DNA from: QVMG01 sp032073245
Lineage (GTDB): Bacteria; Bacteroidota; Bacteroidia; Bacteroidales; Tannerellaceae
Assembly: GCA_032073245.1 (NCBI GenBank)
Contig: DAMANX010000027.1
Coordinates: 1 to 64,000 of the forward strand
Length of the DNA stretch: 64,000 bases
Direction: 5' to 3'
Both the position numbers and the translations under genes were made by a program. The notes beneath the pieces are model-generated. The model made no database searches and was not told the origin of the DNA. It saw only the letters and a program-made list of their open reading frames with translations. Position 1 is the stretch's first letter. Every line of letters begins with the position of its first letter. Shown in pieces: positions 1 to 10,200 of the stretch.

Positions 1-2
1 TG

Positions 3-59
3 ATTCAGATTACTACTGAAAAGGGTAGAAAGACACTGGAAAAGGTGATCATTAAGTAA
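3..59 (+). CDS. C-terminal end of an unidentified protein (cut by window edge)
   Basis: An open frame enters from the left edge and stops with TAA at 57-59. Only the last 18 residues are visible, ending in EKVIIK, followed at once by a strong terminator. A charged beta-strand-like tail of this kind is common at the end of beta-sandwich domains of secreted glycosidases, but too little is present to name a family. It may be the last gene of a plus-strand unit belonging to the same PUL. Confidence 0.5.
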   Translation: MQITTEKGRKTLEKVIIK

Positions 60-82
60 AAAGGACTCTTCTAAATGTATAA

Positions 83-117
83 AAGGGACATATCGGTAAG
101 GATATGTCCCTTTTTCT
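83..117 (+). terminator. Rho-independent terminator
   Basis: GGGACATATC (85-94) pairs perfectly with GATATGTCCC (101-110) around a 6-nt loop and is followed by a T run. It ends the partial gene at the left edge. Confidence 0.85.
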
Positions 118-160
118 TTAATAACAAATCTGTAATGACATAAAAGATAATAGAGAAGAT

Positions 161-298
161 ATTCAAATAGAGGAATATTTGAAGATTTTTTTCAACACGG
201 AGACACGGAGCACACGGAGATTAATATATTAAAAATCAAATAAAACAACTCTGTGTTCTCTGTGTCTCCGTGTTGAAAATTTATCTTCAAATTTTACA
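161..298 (+). repeat. MITE-like palindromic repeat, copy A
   Basis: Two 29-nt arms (191-219 and 249-277) form an inverted repeat with three mismatches around a 29-nt AT-rich loop. The stem continues outward through TTTGAAGAT / ATCTTCAAA. The arms carry the ACACGGAGACACGGAG-type motif that recurs in intergenic repeats of many bacteria. The whole stretch is repeated in reverse orientation at 22113-22251 with only about three differences, all in the left flank (around 161-190), so the unit is larger than the stem. Confidence 0.85.
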
Positions 299-394
299 AA
301 ACTCAAAGATTCTTTCATCTCTAATTAATTCAATTATCATATTGTTACCAATATACATAGTATGAAGCCATTATACATATAGAATAAGAACATT

Positions 395-424
395 CTATGC
401 ATAGAAACACTTTTTAACCTATCG
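395..424 (+). repeat. Short dispersed repeat, copy 1
   Basis: The segment with GAAACACTTTTTAACCTATC at its right end recurs in reverse complement at 31196-31224 with one mismatch in about 29 bases. Similarity fades outside it, although both copies have further ATAGTATGA-like blocks next to them. Function unknown. Confidence 0.6.
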
Positions 425-554
425 TATTTTCTATAATTATAGGAAGATATTGACTTTTTGCTTAATCCACAGCTATAGTAAACCTTATTTCTAAACTTAT
501 TAATAAGATAACTAATCAGAGTTTAAAAGAAGATGATTCTTGTATAAGTAGCAA

Positions 555-598
555 TTAAAAAATCACTTTCTTCAGGTATTATTACCTGAAGAAAGTGA
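555..598 (-). terminator. Terminator of the GH2 gene
   Basis: A perfect 16-bp stem (563-578 with 583-598) closes a 4-nt loop. Read on the minus strand it is followed by a T run (RC of 555-562). It lies about 50 bp after the stop of the minus-strand GH2 gene. Confidence 0.85.
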
Positions 599-649
599 CT
601 GAACTTATATCAACAGTTTACAGCTTATGCAAGAAGGCGTTAGAGAATC

Positions 650-2773
650 TTAAAATCCGTAATGCTCCCCTCCTATGCTATAGGTATCGGTTTCCCGTTT
701 CTTTTCTCCAGTATATTTCCATTCAATAGTATCTTCATGTGTTTTCCCGTCTTTGGTAACGATCGCTTTCAGGATATTTGTTCCTTCTGCAAGAGTTACT
801 TCATCAAATATATAATGAACATCGGTATAACCTTTACGGATACCTGTTAACTCTTTATCGTTTAAATAGACTTTAGGAGTACCTATATTGGAATATACAG
901 TAACAGAGGTCACCTTTTTTTCACGGTCAACATTACGACGTTGGGTAAGATACAATACAGGATCTTCACTCCAATTTGCTTTATACCAGAAATAGGAATC
1001 CTTTTTGATTTTCCGGTCGAAAGTAACCAAACCTTTCATATTACGGGCAGGAACACCTCCACGCGTCCATAAAGGAGCACTGAAATCAAATGTATTCCAA
1101 AGATAAGAAGCAATAATATAAGGATGCTTAGCTATCACACTCCAATGATATTCATGCGTCTTGGTCTGGAAGGTTTCAGGATAAAACTCTTTTGTCCAAT
1201 TCAGGGATTCTTCCAGATATTCTGTTTGATGGTTAAGGTTTGCGTCTGCACCATATTCTGTAAGCATTAACTTCTGATATGGATAATTCTTTTCCAAACC
1301 TTCTACCCAAGGTTCGATATCCTGTAACTTTTTTTCATACCAACCAAAATACCGGTTCATACCCTGGATATCAGCAACCAAATTGACAGGGTGTTCCATG
1401 TGTCCATATCCATTGACTGAAACAGTATAACGATCAGGATCTTCTGTTTTAGCCAAATCATGCAAAGATTGTGTTAATTCACGGGTATACTCATGTGGAC
1501 GATAGACTTCATTATGCAATCCCCATACATAAATAGAAGGGTGATTAAATCCCTGACGGATCATTTCCCGTAACTGGTTACGTGCATTTTCGGCTTCCTG
1601 TCCTGTAACACGATTTACAAAAGGTATTTCTGCCCAAATAATAAGCCCAAGGCTATCACAACGTGAATATAGATATTCTGATTGTTGGTAATGAGCAAAA
1701 CGAACAGTAGTTGCACCAATATCCATAATAGTAGCCAGGTCAAAATCATGATGCTCATTCAACAGCGCACTACCCAATCCCCACCAATCCTGGTGGCGGC
1801 AAACGCCATACATCGGATATTTTTCTCCATTTAGATAGAAACCGTCTCCGGCTTTGATCTCAAAATTACGTAAACCCAAAGGTTGTACAACTTCATCTAC
1901 TACCTTGCCATTTTGTAATAAATGACTCTCCACTTTATAAAGATAAGGATTCTTACGTCCTTGCCAAAGAGTTGGATTCTTGATAGTAAAAGAAGATGTA
2001 AATGACTGAGTTCCTTGTGGGGTCAGATCAAAAGATTGTGTATGTGTCTTTACCAATTTGCCTGATTGGTCGTAAATACTGTTTTGAAGAGTTACCGGGG
2101 TTGGTTGAAGAGTGCTGTTATCCAGTTTCACTTTTACCTGTACCTCTGCCTGTTTACGGGAAACATTTTTTTGTGTAATATAAACACCTGCAGATGCGTT
2201 ATCTGTAACAGATATATTATACGGTTCGGTAATAATCAACCATACCGGACGATAGATACCACCATATACACCAAAAAGACTATGATTGACAGGTATAACA
2301 TCCGGACGTGATTTATTATCGGCTTTCACTATAATTTCATTCTCCTGTCCTACCTTCAATAGTTTACCTATCTCACAAGCAAAAGCAGAATATCCTCCTT
2401 TATGATCAGTAACAAATTCGCCATTCACATATACTTCTGCACATGCCCCTACTCCTTCGAAACGAAGAAAAATGCGCTTTCCTTTTAGCTCTTCGGGGAA
2501 AAAATATTGTTTCTTATAATAGGCAGGCCCTTCATAGAAGCTAGCAGCTTTTACCTGCATATCTTTGGCATTCCATGTGTGTGGTAATTCTACAGACTCC
2601 CATCCTGCGTCCCATGTACGGGTATTTATTATCAGTTCATCACTTACCGGAGCTTTCTTGAAAACCCAGCCGGAATTAAAAGGAATAACATCTCGTGTTT
2701 GCGCAAACAAATTGATAGATGTGAAAAGACAGAATAAAGTCAATAATCCAAGTTTCTTGTTCATAGTATTCAT
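650..2773 (-). CDS. Glycoside hydrolase family 2 enzyme (beta-galactosidase/beta-glucuronidase type)
   Basis: A 707-residue exported glycosidase. A signal peptide (LLTLFCLFTSINLFA) precedes a sugar-binding jelly-roll domain (about 30-190), an Ig-like domain (about 195-310) and a TIM barrel. The acid/base glutamate is E422 in GLHNEVYRP and the nucleophile is E506 in LTEYGADA, both standard GH2 motifs, so the enzyme should be active. GH2 members remove terminal beta-galactose, glucuronate or mannose, and the sequence does not decide which. ATG codons at 2773 and 2764 are both possible. It is transcribed away from the hybrid regulator gene, which fits a role in the same PUL. Confidence 0.92.
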   Translation of the reverse strand: MNTMNKKLGLLTLFCLFTSINLFAQTRDVIPFNSGWVFKKAPVSDELIINTRTWDAGWESVELPHTWNAKDMQVKAASFYEGPAYYKKQYFFPEELKGKRIFLRFEGVGACAEVYVNGEFVTDHKGGYSAFACEIGKLLKVGQENEIIVKADNKSRPDVIPVNHSLFGVYGGIYRPVWLIITEPYNISVTDNASAGVYITQKNVSRKQAEVQVKVKLDNSTLQPTPVTLQNSIYDQSGKLVKTHTQSFDLTPQGTQSFTSSFTIKNPTLWQGRKNPYLYKVESHLLQNGKVVDEVVQPLGLRNFEIKAGDGFYLNGEKYPMYGVCRHQDWWGLGSALLNEHHDFDLATIMDIGATTVRFAHYQQSEYLYSRCDSLGLIIWAEIPFVNRVTGQEAENARNQLREMIRQGFNHPSIYVWGLHNEVYRPHEYTRELTQSLHDLAKTEDPDRYTVSVNGYGHMEHPVNLVADIQGMNRYFGWYEKKLQDIEPWVEGLEKNYPYQKLMLTEYGADANLNHQTEYLEESLNWTKEFYPETFQTKTHEYHWSVIAKHPYIIASYLWNTFDFSAPLWTRGGVPARNMKGLVTFDRKIKKDSYFWYKANWSEDPVLYLTQRRNVDREKKVTSVTVYSNIGTPKVYLNDKELTGIRKGYTDVHYIFDEVTLAEGTNILKAIVTKDGKTHEDTIEWKYTGEKKRETDTYSIGGEHYGF

Positions 2774-2782
2774 ATTTTAGTG

Positions 2783-2790
2783 CAAAAGTA
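2783..2790 (-). promoter_or_regulatory. -7 promoter box of the GH2 gene
   Basis: Read on the minus strand this is TACTTTTG, matching the Bacteroidota -7 consensus TAnnTTTG. It lies only 9 bp before the first ATG, so the leader would be very short. No clear -33 TTTG is seen. Confidence 0.5.
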
Positions 2791-2865
2791 GAAGATATGG
2801 CTGTATAATCAAGCACATTTATCTCAAAACAGGATAGAATTGTCTCTAAAATCGTTTTAGTCTGT

Positions 2866-2873
2866 TATCTTTG
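2866..2873 (+). promoter_or_regulatory. -7 promoter box of the hybrid regulator gene
   Basis: TATCTTTG matches TAnnTTTG and lies about 100 bp before the start codon, so the mRNA would carry a long leader that contains the hairpin at 2891-2929. Confidence 0.55.
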
Positions 2874-2890
2874 TAAATAAGAAATATCGC

Positions 2891-2929
2891 GAAAGCGTCA
2901 GATAAATCTGAGTCCCACGCTTTCTTTTT
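2891..2929 (+). terminator. Terminator-like hairpin in the hybrid regulator leader
   Basis: GAAAGCG (2891-2897) pairs with CGCTTTC (2918-2924) and is followed by TTTTT. Inside sits a second small palindrome, TCAGATAAATCTGA. It lies between the promoter box and the ATG at 2975, so it could attenuate transcription of the regulator gene. No upstream gene needs a terminator here. Confidence 0.55.
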
Positions 2930-2974
2930 ATGAATCCGATCGGAGGGACAGGGCGGAAATAAGGGATCACAGTT

Positions 2975-5900
2975 ATGTCGGTTATTAAAAACAAATATAT
3001 TTTCATCAGTCTTTGTTATTTATTTCTACTACCGATAAAAATGTTTTCGCATACAGATTTTTTTCTCTCCCATCTGGGAGTTGAAGATGGATTATCTCAA
3101 TTATCTGTACTTATTATTTACCAGGATTCAGAAGGATACTTATGGTTTGGTACACGAGATGGAGTAAATAAATATAATGGTTATGAATTCACAATCTATC
3201 GGAATGAAGTAAATAATCCGGAATCATTGAGTGACGGCTATATTCAAGGTATTGCAGAAGATAAACAAAAAAACATATGGGTTGCAACCCAACACGGATT
3301 AAATTGCATAGAGCACCAAACCGGAAAAGTCATACGGTTTTATCCCAAGGATATAAATCCGCAAAGTAAAACGAATGCTGTCAATCAATTATTTTGTCAT
3401 ACGGATGGCACATTATATGCTATATCAGAAAAACATATTTTTGTTTGCAATAATAGCAAGGAAGTTAAATCTTTTCTCAATCTTGAATATCTTCAATCCA
3501 ATATAGGATGTATAACTCAGGATCCGGACAACGGTAACATATATCTGGGTACACAAGGAGATGGAGTATCAGTATTATCCTCAGAGTGGGAGCTTATTGA
3601 AAAATTACCAACTAAAGAGCATAACCTAACATCCAGCCATGTATCAAGCATCTTATGTGATAAAGACGATATATGGATGGTTATTGATAATAAAGGTCTT
3701 TACCACTATAATAAAAAGAACCAGAAACTTTCCATTTACAATGACAGTAATACGAATCTGAGTCATAATCATATCCGGACATTAATTCACTATAATGAGG
3801 AATCTCTGCTTATCGGTACATTTCGTGGTTTGAATATCTTTAATAAAAAAAACAATACAATTACCCCGGTTCAGTTGGAAATGGAGCAGCAAGGGGGATT
3901 AAGTCATTATTCTATTCATAGTATGTTAATTGATAAAGATGGTATTTTATGGATTGGCACATATGCTGCGGGGATAAATTATTACAGCCCATATCATAAA
4001 GCTATTTCTTATATTAAATCTAATGATTTTTCGGGTGTTATGGGTATGGGACAGGAAGATAAAGATGGCAATTTATGGTTTGCGACAGAAGGAGGAGGCC
4101 TCTTTTGGTATAACCCCAAAACTAAGGAGCAAAAACTATATCCACTAAAGCCCTCTATACAAGGAAATTACGAAATGAATATTATAAAAGCAGTACTCTT
4201 AAAAGGTGATTCCATTTTCTGCTCAACTCATTTTGGAGCAGTTTACCTATTTTCAATCCACAAGAAAGAATACACTTTGTTATATGATTACCAGTCACAT
4301 GATATATATAATTTATATATTGACCTGAAAAACAGACTATGGATTCCAACCAATAATGCCAATGGCCTTGTTTTGGCTTCAAATGGTAAAACACAAAATA
4401 TGTTTGAAATTGGAAATGAAAAACGACGCTTCCTCTATACCACACAAATAACCGAACTCGAACCGGACATTTTTCTTATGGGAACCATGACTGACTCGAT
4501 TTACCTATATAACATTCAAAATAAAAAACTTGAAAATATCGCCAACCGGATGTATGGCTCAGACAAACAGCTCAAACTAGGATATACTTCTGATATACTG
4601 AAAGATACTTCTTATATATGGATCGGTACAACAAAAGGAGGATTATTCCGTTTTGACCATTCTTTAAACCTGTTAAAGCATTATGATAAGCATGATGGAA
4701 TAGCAGGTAGTAATATACGAACCCTGGTCTTAGATAAGAATAAGGACGTATGGGTTGCGACAGGTGATGAATTATATAAGTTAAATCGTTTGGAAGATAT
4801 GTTTTATCTCATAAAGCCTGAAGATCTGCCGACACAGGAGTTTAGTCATTTTTCAGGAACTATATCTGAGGACGGAACTCTTTATTTTCCGACAAGTGAT
4901 GGTATTCTTTACTTTAATCCCCAACAAATCAAGCAAAATCCGATTATTCCACCCATACATATCACATCTTTAATTACAAATAATAATGAAGATTTACTAA
5001 AACAAATAGAATATATAAGGGCTAAAGAGGCGAAAGTCATACTCAAATCCAATCAAAACAACCTGACTATTCGCTATGCTGCTCTCAATTACATTCATAC
5101 AGACGGAAATCAATACATGTACCGTTTGGATGGTGCAGATAATAATTGGCATATCGTAGGAAGTCGTAGAGAAGCCTATTACAGTAATCTCCATCCTGGT
5201 TCCTATACTTTCCGGTTAAAAGCTTCCAATAATGATGGATTATGGAATCCTAACGAAACCACCTTACATATAACCGTACTTCCTCCTTTATACAGGACCT
5301 GGTGGGCATGTTCACTTTATATACTCATTATTTTAGTTATATCCTTCCAAATTTATCGTTATCAACATCGCAAACATGAACTTGAAAGAGATATCCGGTT
5401 CAAACAAAAAGAGCAGGAACGAATGAAGGAATTACATGAAGAACGTATGCGGATGTTCAATAATTTCTCACATGAATTACGTACGCCGCTTACCTTAATT
5501 ATAAATCCACTTGAAGAATTATTACAGAGTATATCTTTTTCCCCTGAAGTGAAGCAATCATTACAGCGTATGAAAAAGAATACCAAACGAATGCTTCTAC
5601 TGGTAAATAATTTAATGGATGTTCAAAAGTATGAGGCCGGCAAAACAAAACTACAACAGAAACAACTCGATTTTTCTTCCTTTACACGAGAAATTTATCT
5701 TTCCTATGAAAGTATTGCTAAAAGAAGAAATATTCAATTCATTCTTCAAAACGAATTGCCTTCTACATATTATGTCAATTATGATGAAACAGAGATAGAA
5801 AAGGTATTCTTTAATATTCTCTCTAACGCATTCAAATTCACTCCTTCCAATGGAACGGTTACATTGCTGATAAAAAAGGCAGGAAAGGAAATTGACAAAA

Positions 5901-7012
5901 GAGAGCATATAGACCAGCAGTATCTTTATATTGAAGTGAAAGATACCGGAAAAGGTTTTAGTAATGAGGAAAGTAAGAAAATATTCGAACCTTTTTATCG
6001 TTTCAATGAAGATATTCACCACCAAATGTCTGGTACAGGAATTGGCCTGAGCCTGACACGCTCAATCGTACTTCAACACAATGGATACATATGGGCAGAA
6101 AGCTCAAGTGAATCAGGAACACGCTTCATGTTATTACTTCCAGATACAGAAATACAACCGGAAAAAGAGATATCAATTATTGACTCACCTGCATCAGAAA
6201 TTAATAAAAAAGCTATCCTCCTGTTGGAAGAAGTTGAAATAAGAAATAAAGAGACTATACTAATTGTTGATGATGATTCGGAAATACGTGAATATATGCG
6301 ACAACAGCTTCACCCGGAATATAAAATAATTATGGCCACAAATGGGAAAGAAGCATTAGCACTTATCCAATCGAATATGCCACAGATGGTTATCAGCGAT
6401 GTTATTATGCCTGAAATGAACGGAATAGAATTATGTAAACAAATCAAATCAAATGCGATGTTTACCCATATACCGGTAATATTACTAACAGCAAAATCAA
6501 TGGCTTCACAAATCGAAGAAGGATTTAATATTGGTGCAGATGATTATATTACCAAACCCTTTCAAATATCGATTGTGAAGGCACGGATCAGGAACATACT
6601 TAATTCATACCGGAAAAAGACAAAACAATCCGACTCTGCCAATCTTTTACAGACAATGGGAATAATTGTTTCAGAAGAAAAAGACGATTTCCTTTCTCAA
6701 TATATAGCCATTGTTAAAGAAAACATCACAAACTCTGAACTTGATGTATCCTTAATTTATGAGAAACTTGGTATGAGCCGTGCCAATTTTTATAGAAAGG
6801 TAAAAACAACAACAGGCCTCTCTCCTATTGAATTAATTAGGAATATACGTCTTGAAGCCAGTGCACAGCTCCTACGTGAAACTAATTTAAATATATCTGA
6901 AATAGCCCAAAAAACCGGATTTAGTAGCCGATCATATTTTGCACGTAATTTCAAATTAGTCTATGGAGTTACACCAAAAGAATACCAAGAGGCCAATAAA
7001 AAAGATAATTAA
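2975..7012 (+). CDS. Hybrid two-component regulator of a PUL (HTCS, SusR-like role)
   Basis: A 1345-residue inner-membrane sensor and transcription factor in one chain. In order: an N-terminal export/anchor segment (about 5-25); a periplasmic two-propeller region of Reg_prop repeats (WFGTRDGVNKYNG, LWIGTYAAGINYY, IWIGTTKGGLFRF) to about 680; a Y_Y_Y domain (about 690-770); a transmembrane helix (WWACSLYILIILVISFQIY); a HisKA domain with phospho-acceptor H833 in FSHELRTPL; an HATPase domain (DTGKGF, GTGIGLSL); a receiver with D1142 in ISDVIMPEMNG; and an AraC-type HTH at the end. All key residues are present. The family senses oligosaccharides in the periplasm and activates the neighbouring susCD operon, which starts 208 bp downstream. 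Confidence 0.96.
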   Translation: MSVIKNKYIFISLCYLFLLPIKMFSHTDFFLSHLGVEDGLSQLSVLIIYQDSEGYLWFGTRDGVNKYNGYEFTIYRNEVNNPESLSDGYIQGIAEDKQKNIWVATQHGLNCIEHQTGKVIRFYPKDINPQSKTNAVNQLFCHTDGTLYAISEKHIFVCNNSKEVKSFLNLEYLQSNIGCITQDPDNGNIYLGTQGDGVSVLSSEWELIEKLPTKEHNLTSSHVSSILCDKDDIWMVIDNKGLYHYNKKNQKLSIYNDSNTNLSHNHIRTLIHYNEESLLIGTFRGLNIFNKKNNTITPVQLEMEQQGGLSHYSIHSMLIDKDGILWIGTYAAGINYYSPYHKAISYIKSNDFSGVMGMGQEDKDGNLWFATEGGGLFWYNPKTKEQKLYPLKPSIQGNYEMNIIKAVLLKGDSIFCSTHFGAVYLFSIHKKEYTLLYDYQSHDIYNLYIDLKNRLWIPTNNANGLVLASNGKTQNMFEIGNEKRRFLYTTQITELEPDIFLMGTMTDSIYLYNIQNKKLENIANRMYGSDKQLKLGYTSDILKDTSYIWIGTTKGGLFRFDHSLNLLKHYDKHDGIAGSNIRTLVLDKNKDVWVATGDELYKLNRLEDMFYLIKPEDLPTQEFSHFSGTISEDGTLYFPTSDGILYFNPQQIKQNPIIPPIHITSLITNNNEDLLKQIEYIRAKEAKVILKSNQNNLTIRYAALNYIHTDGNQYMYRLDGADNNWHIVGSRREAYYSNLHPGSYTFRLKASNNDGLWNPNETTLHITVLPPLYRTWWACSLYILIILVISFQIYRYQHRKHELERDIRFKQKEQERMKELHEERMRMFNNFSHELRTPLTLIINPLEELLQSISFSPEVKQSLQRMKKNTKRMLLLVNNLMDVQKYEAGKTKLQQKQLDFSSFTREIYLSYESIAKRRNIQFILQNELPSTYYVNYDETEIEKVFFNILSNAFKFTPSNGTVTLLIKKAGKEIDKREHIDQQYLYIEVKDTGKGFSNEESKKIFEPFYRFNEDIHHQMSGTGIGLSLTRSIVLQHNGYIWAESSSESGTRFMLLLPDTEIQPEKEISIIDSPASEINKKAILLLEEVEIRNKETILIVDDDSEIREYMRQQLHPEYKIIMATNGKEALALIQSNMPQMVISDVIMPEMNGIELCKQIKSNAMFTHIPVILLTAKSMASQIEEGFNIGADDYITKPFQISIVKARIRNILNSYRKKTKQSDSANLLQTMGIIVSEEKDDFLSQYIAIVKENITNSELDVSLIYEKLGMSRANFYRKVKTTTGLSPIELIRNIRLEASAQLLRETNLNISEIAQKTGFSSRSYFARNFKLVYGVTPKEYQEANKKDN

Positions 7013-7220
7013 GCTCTTAATTATCTAAAGTCGCATAGAGCAAAATCTTGCACACCAGCCGATTTGTTAAATTTGCCTCCCTGCATTGTGTTTTTTTTAC
7101 TTTGAGATGAATTTATCCCTATATGAGACAATTGTGTCCGTGCACAACTCTTATAATCACTTCTTTTGCGAAAATTCTAATTCTAATTTCAACTTGTTTA
7201 ACACTTAAAAAACAGAAAGT

Positions 7221-10200
7221 ATGAACAAACTACTTCTCGGGGAGCTGCCTCCACAACAGAAGGCAGATAAAAGGAAAAGAAGTTTTCTTTTATCATTAAT
7301 TCTTTCATTTACTCTCGTGTCCCTTACTTGGGCACAGAATGTTCAAATCACCGGTACTATCACCTCTGCCACGGACAAAGAGCCAATTATCGGTGCTAAT
7401 GTTGTTGTTCAAGGAACTACAAATGGTGTTATAACCGATTACGATGGAAATTTCAGTTTACAAGCACCTGCAAATAGTAAAATTGTTATCTCTTATATTG
7501 GTTTTATTACACAAACGATTTCTATTGATGGCAAAACATCATTTCAAATCACTCTGCAAGAAGATGCTATCGGTTTACAAGATGTTGTAGTTGTTGGTTT
7601 TGGCACTCAAAAAAAAGTTAACCTAACAGGTGCAGTTGCATCTGTAGCATCCGATGTATTAGAGAACAAACCTGTTGCTAATATTGGTCAGGCTCTTGAA
7701 GGCGTGGTACCCAATCTCAATATTTCATCGGTTAGTAGTAACCCAAATCAAGTACCCTCCTTCAATGTCCGTGGAGGAACTTCTATGGAGTACAACACCG
7801 ATAAGAAAGAATGGCAAATAAAAAACGGCAGTCCACTTATTTTAGTAGATGGTATACAAATGGATGAAACATATTTAAATATGATGAATCCAAACGATAT
7901 CGAAAATATATCAGTATTAAAAGATGCCTCTGCTTCAGCCATTTACGGGGCACGTGCGACTTATGGAGTCATGTTGATTACAACAAAAACCGGTAAAACC
8001 AATCAAAAAGCTAAAGTAGACTATAGCTTTAATATTCAATGGAATACTCCTTCTCATCTACCGGACATTATGGATTCTTACACCCATCAGTTGGCAACAA
8101 ATCAGGCTACCGTATTAACACAAGGAACTGTAACCCCTTGGGCTGAAACTATTCTGGCAGCTAAAAAGAAGTATATTGAAAATCCTACTCCGGAAAATGC
8201 ATGGATATATAATGAAGGAAGCACATCTGCTTTCACTTGGGTAGCTAATGTTAATCCTTATGACTTAGCTGTAAGAGACTGGACTCCTATGCAAAACCAT
8301 ACGGTAAATGTTTCAGGTGGTTCTGAAAAAACTCGTTATTATATTTCATTAGGTTATCAACGCCAGGAAGGGATGTACAAAATTAATACAGATGTACAGA
8401 ATCGTTTCAACGGAATGATGAATCTGGATACTGAAATTACCAGTTGGTTTAAAGTTTCAACCAAACTTTCATACAACACCACTTCCTATGATGAACCCTA
8501 TATGAATCCACAAAAAGGATCATTATGGGCTGCTATGAAAAATGAACCGGGTAGAAATATCAATCAACCTATTAAGAGCGGTCCAAATGATCCGATCCCA
8601 AATACATGGAGTGATAATATTGTAGGCTGGCTTGAATATGGAGCCACACAGGATACCAGAAGAACAAATATGCTTTTCAATGTTAATCCTACAATTATCA
8701 TTTCTCCCGATCTGCAGTTGAAAGCAGAATTATCCTATCGCCCTGTTGATTATTTTCAAAAAAGAGTGATTCCTACCCGTGAATATCTTTCCGGAAACTG
8801 GAATACATTGATTACAACACATACAAATCCTTCCAAAGTAGTTGAAGAAACTAACCACTCTGATTTATATACGATTAATGCTTACGCAAACTTCAACAAA
8901 ACAATTGGCAAGCATGCAGTCGGAGGTGTAGTCGGCTTTAATCAGGAATGGTATAAATACCGCAAATTAACAGGTGAAGGACAGAACATCCTTACTGAGA
9001 AGCTTCCGGTAATCAATGGAACAACCGGTAATCAATATGCCAAAGATGAATGGAATCATTGGGCTGTACGAGGTGCTTTTGCCCGTGTAAACTATAGTTT
9101 TAATGACCGGTATTTGGTTGAATTTAATGGACGCTATGACGGTACTTCCCGTTTTGGTAAAGACAGCCGATTTAAATTTTTCCCATCTGCATCTGCTGGT
9201 TGGAGAATTTCAGAAGAAGGCTTCATGGAAAATACTCGTTCATGGTTAGATAACTTAAAGGTTCGCGGTTCATGGGGCTCTTTAGGAAATCAAAATGTTT
9301 CCATGTATGCATATATCCCAGAATACGGAAGTGTTTCATATGTAAGCTATTCTATGGGAGGATCACGACCAATGGGTATTACTCCTCCCGGGCTTATCTC
9401 ACCTGATTTGACATGGGAGACAGCTACTACTGTAGACCTTGGTCTTGATTTCACTCTTTTACAAAACAGATTAGATGCGTCTTTTGACTGGTACACACGT
9501 AAAACTACAGATATCCTGATGGATGGAGCCAAATATCCTGCTGTGTTAGGTGCTTCAGCTCCTAAGACAAATTCCGGTACACTTAGAACGAACGGATGGG
9601 AGCTTAGTCTGAAATGGAGAGACAGGTTATCAAACGACATACGCTACGATGTGGGATTAACTCTTTCAGATTATATTACTGAAGTAGTAACTTTTGAAGG
9701 AAACCCCAATAAATTATTAACATCATTATACAGCGGAATGCGTATGGGTGAAATATGGGGGTATGAAACCGTAGGTATTTTACAGGAAAGTGATTTCACA
9801 AAAGAAGATGGTAAATATATCTTGAATGGACCCGCTCAAAATAAAATAGCTTCTGTTTGGTATCCTGGAGATATCCGTTATAAAGACATAGGTGGTAAAA
9901 TTGATGAAAATGGCAACAATGTTCCGGATGGTGAAATATCTAAAGGAGACGATACTGTAGAAAACCCTGGTGACCGCAAAATCATTGGGAATAATACTCC
10001 CCGTCTACGTTTTGGTATATCAGGAGGTATATCCTGGAAAAATTTTGATTTAAGCATTTTCTTCCAGGGTATTGGAAAAAGAGACGTATGGATTAGTGAT
10101 AATGCTTTCTGGGGAACCCCATCAACAGCTGGTAATATGGAAATGTATAATAATTCATGGACACCGGATCGCACCAATGCTAAATACCCAATGTATGCAG

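Larger units (their letters stand above)
60..649. other. 590-bp non-coding stretch
   Basis: No convincing gene is seen here. The stretch holds a terminator for the left-edge gene (83-117), the palindromic repeat copy A (161-298), a short dispersed repeat (395-424) and a terminator for the GH2 gene (555-598). The remainder is AT-rich sequence without recognisable signals. Confidence 0.6.
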
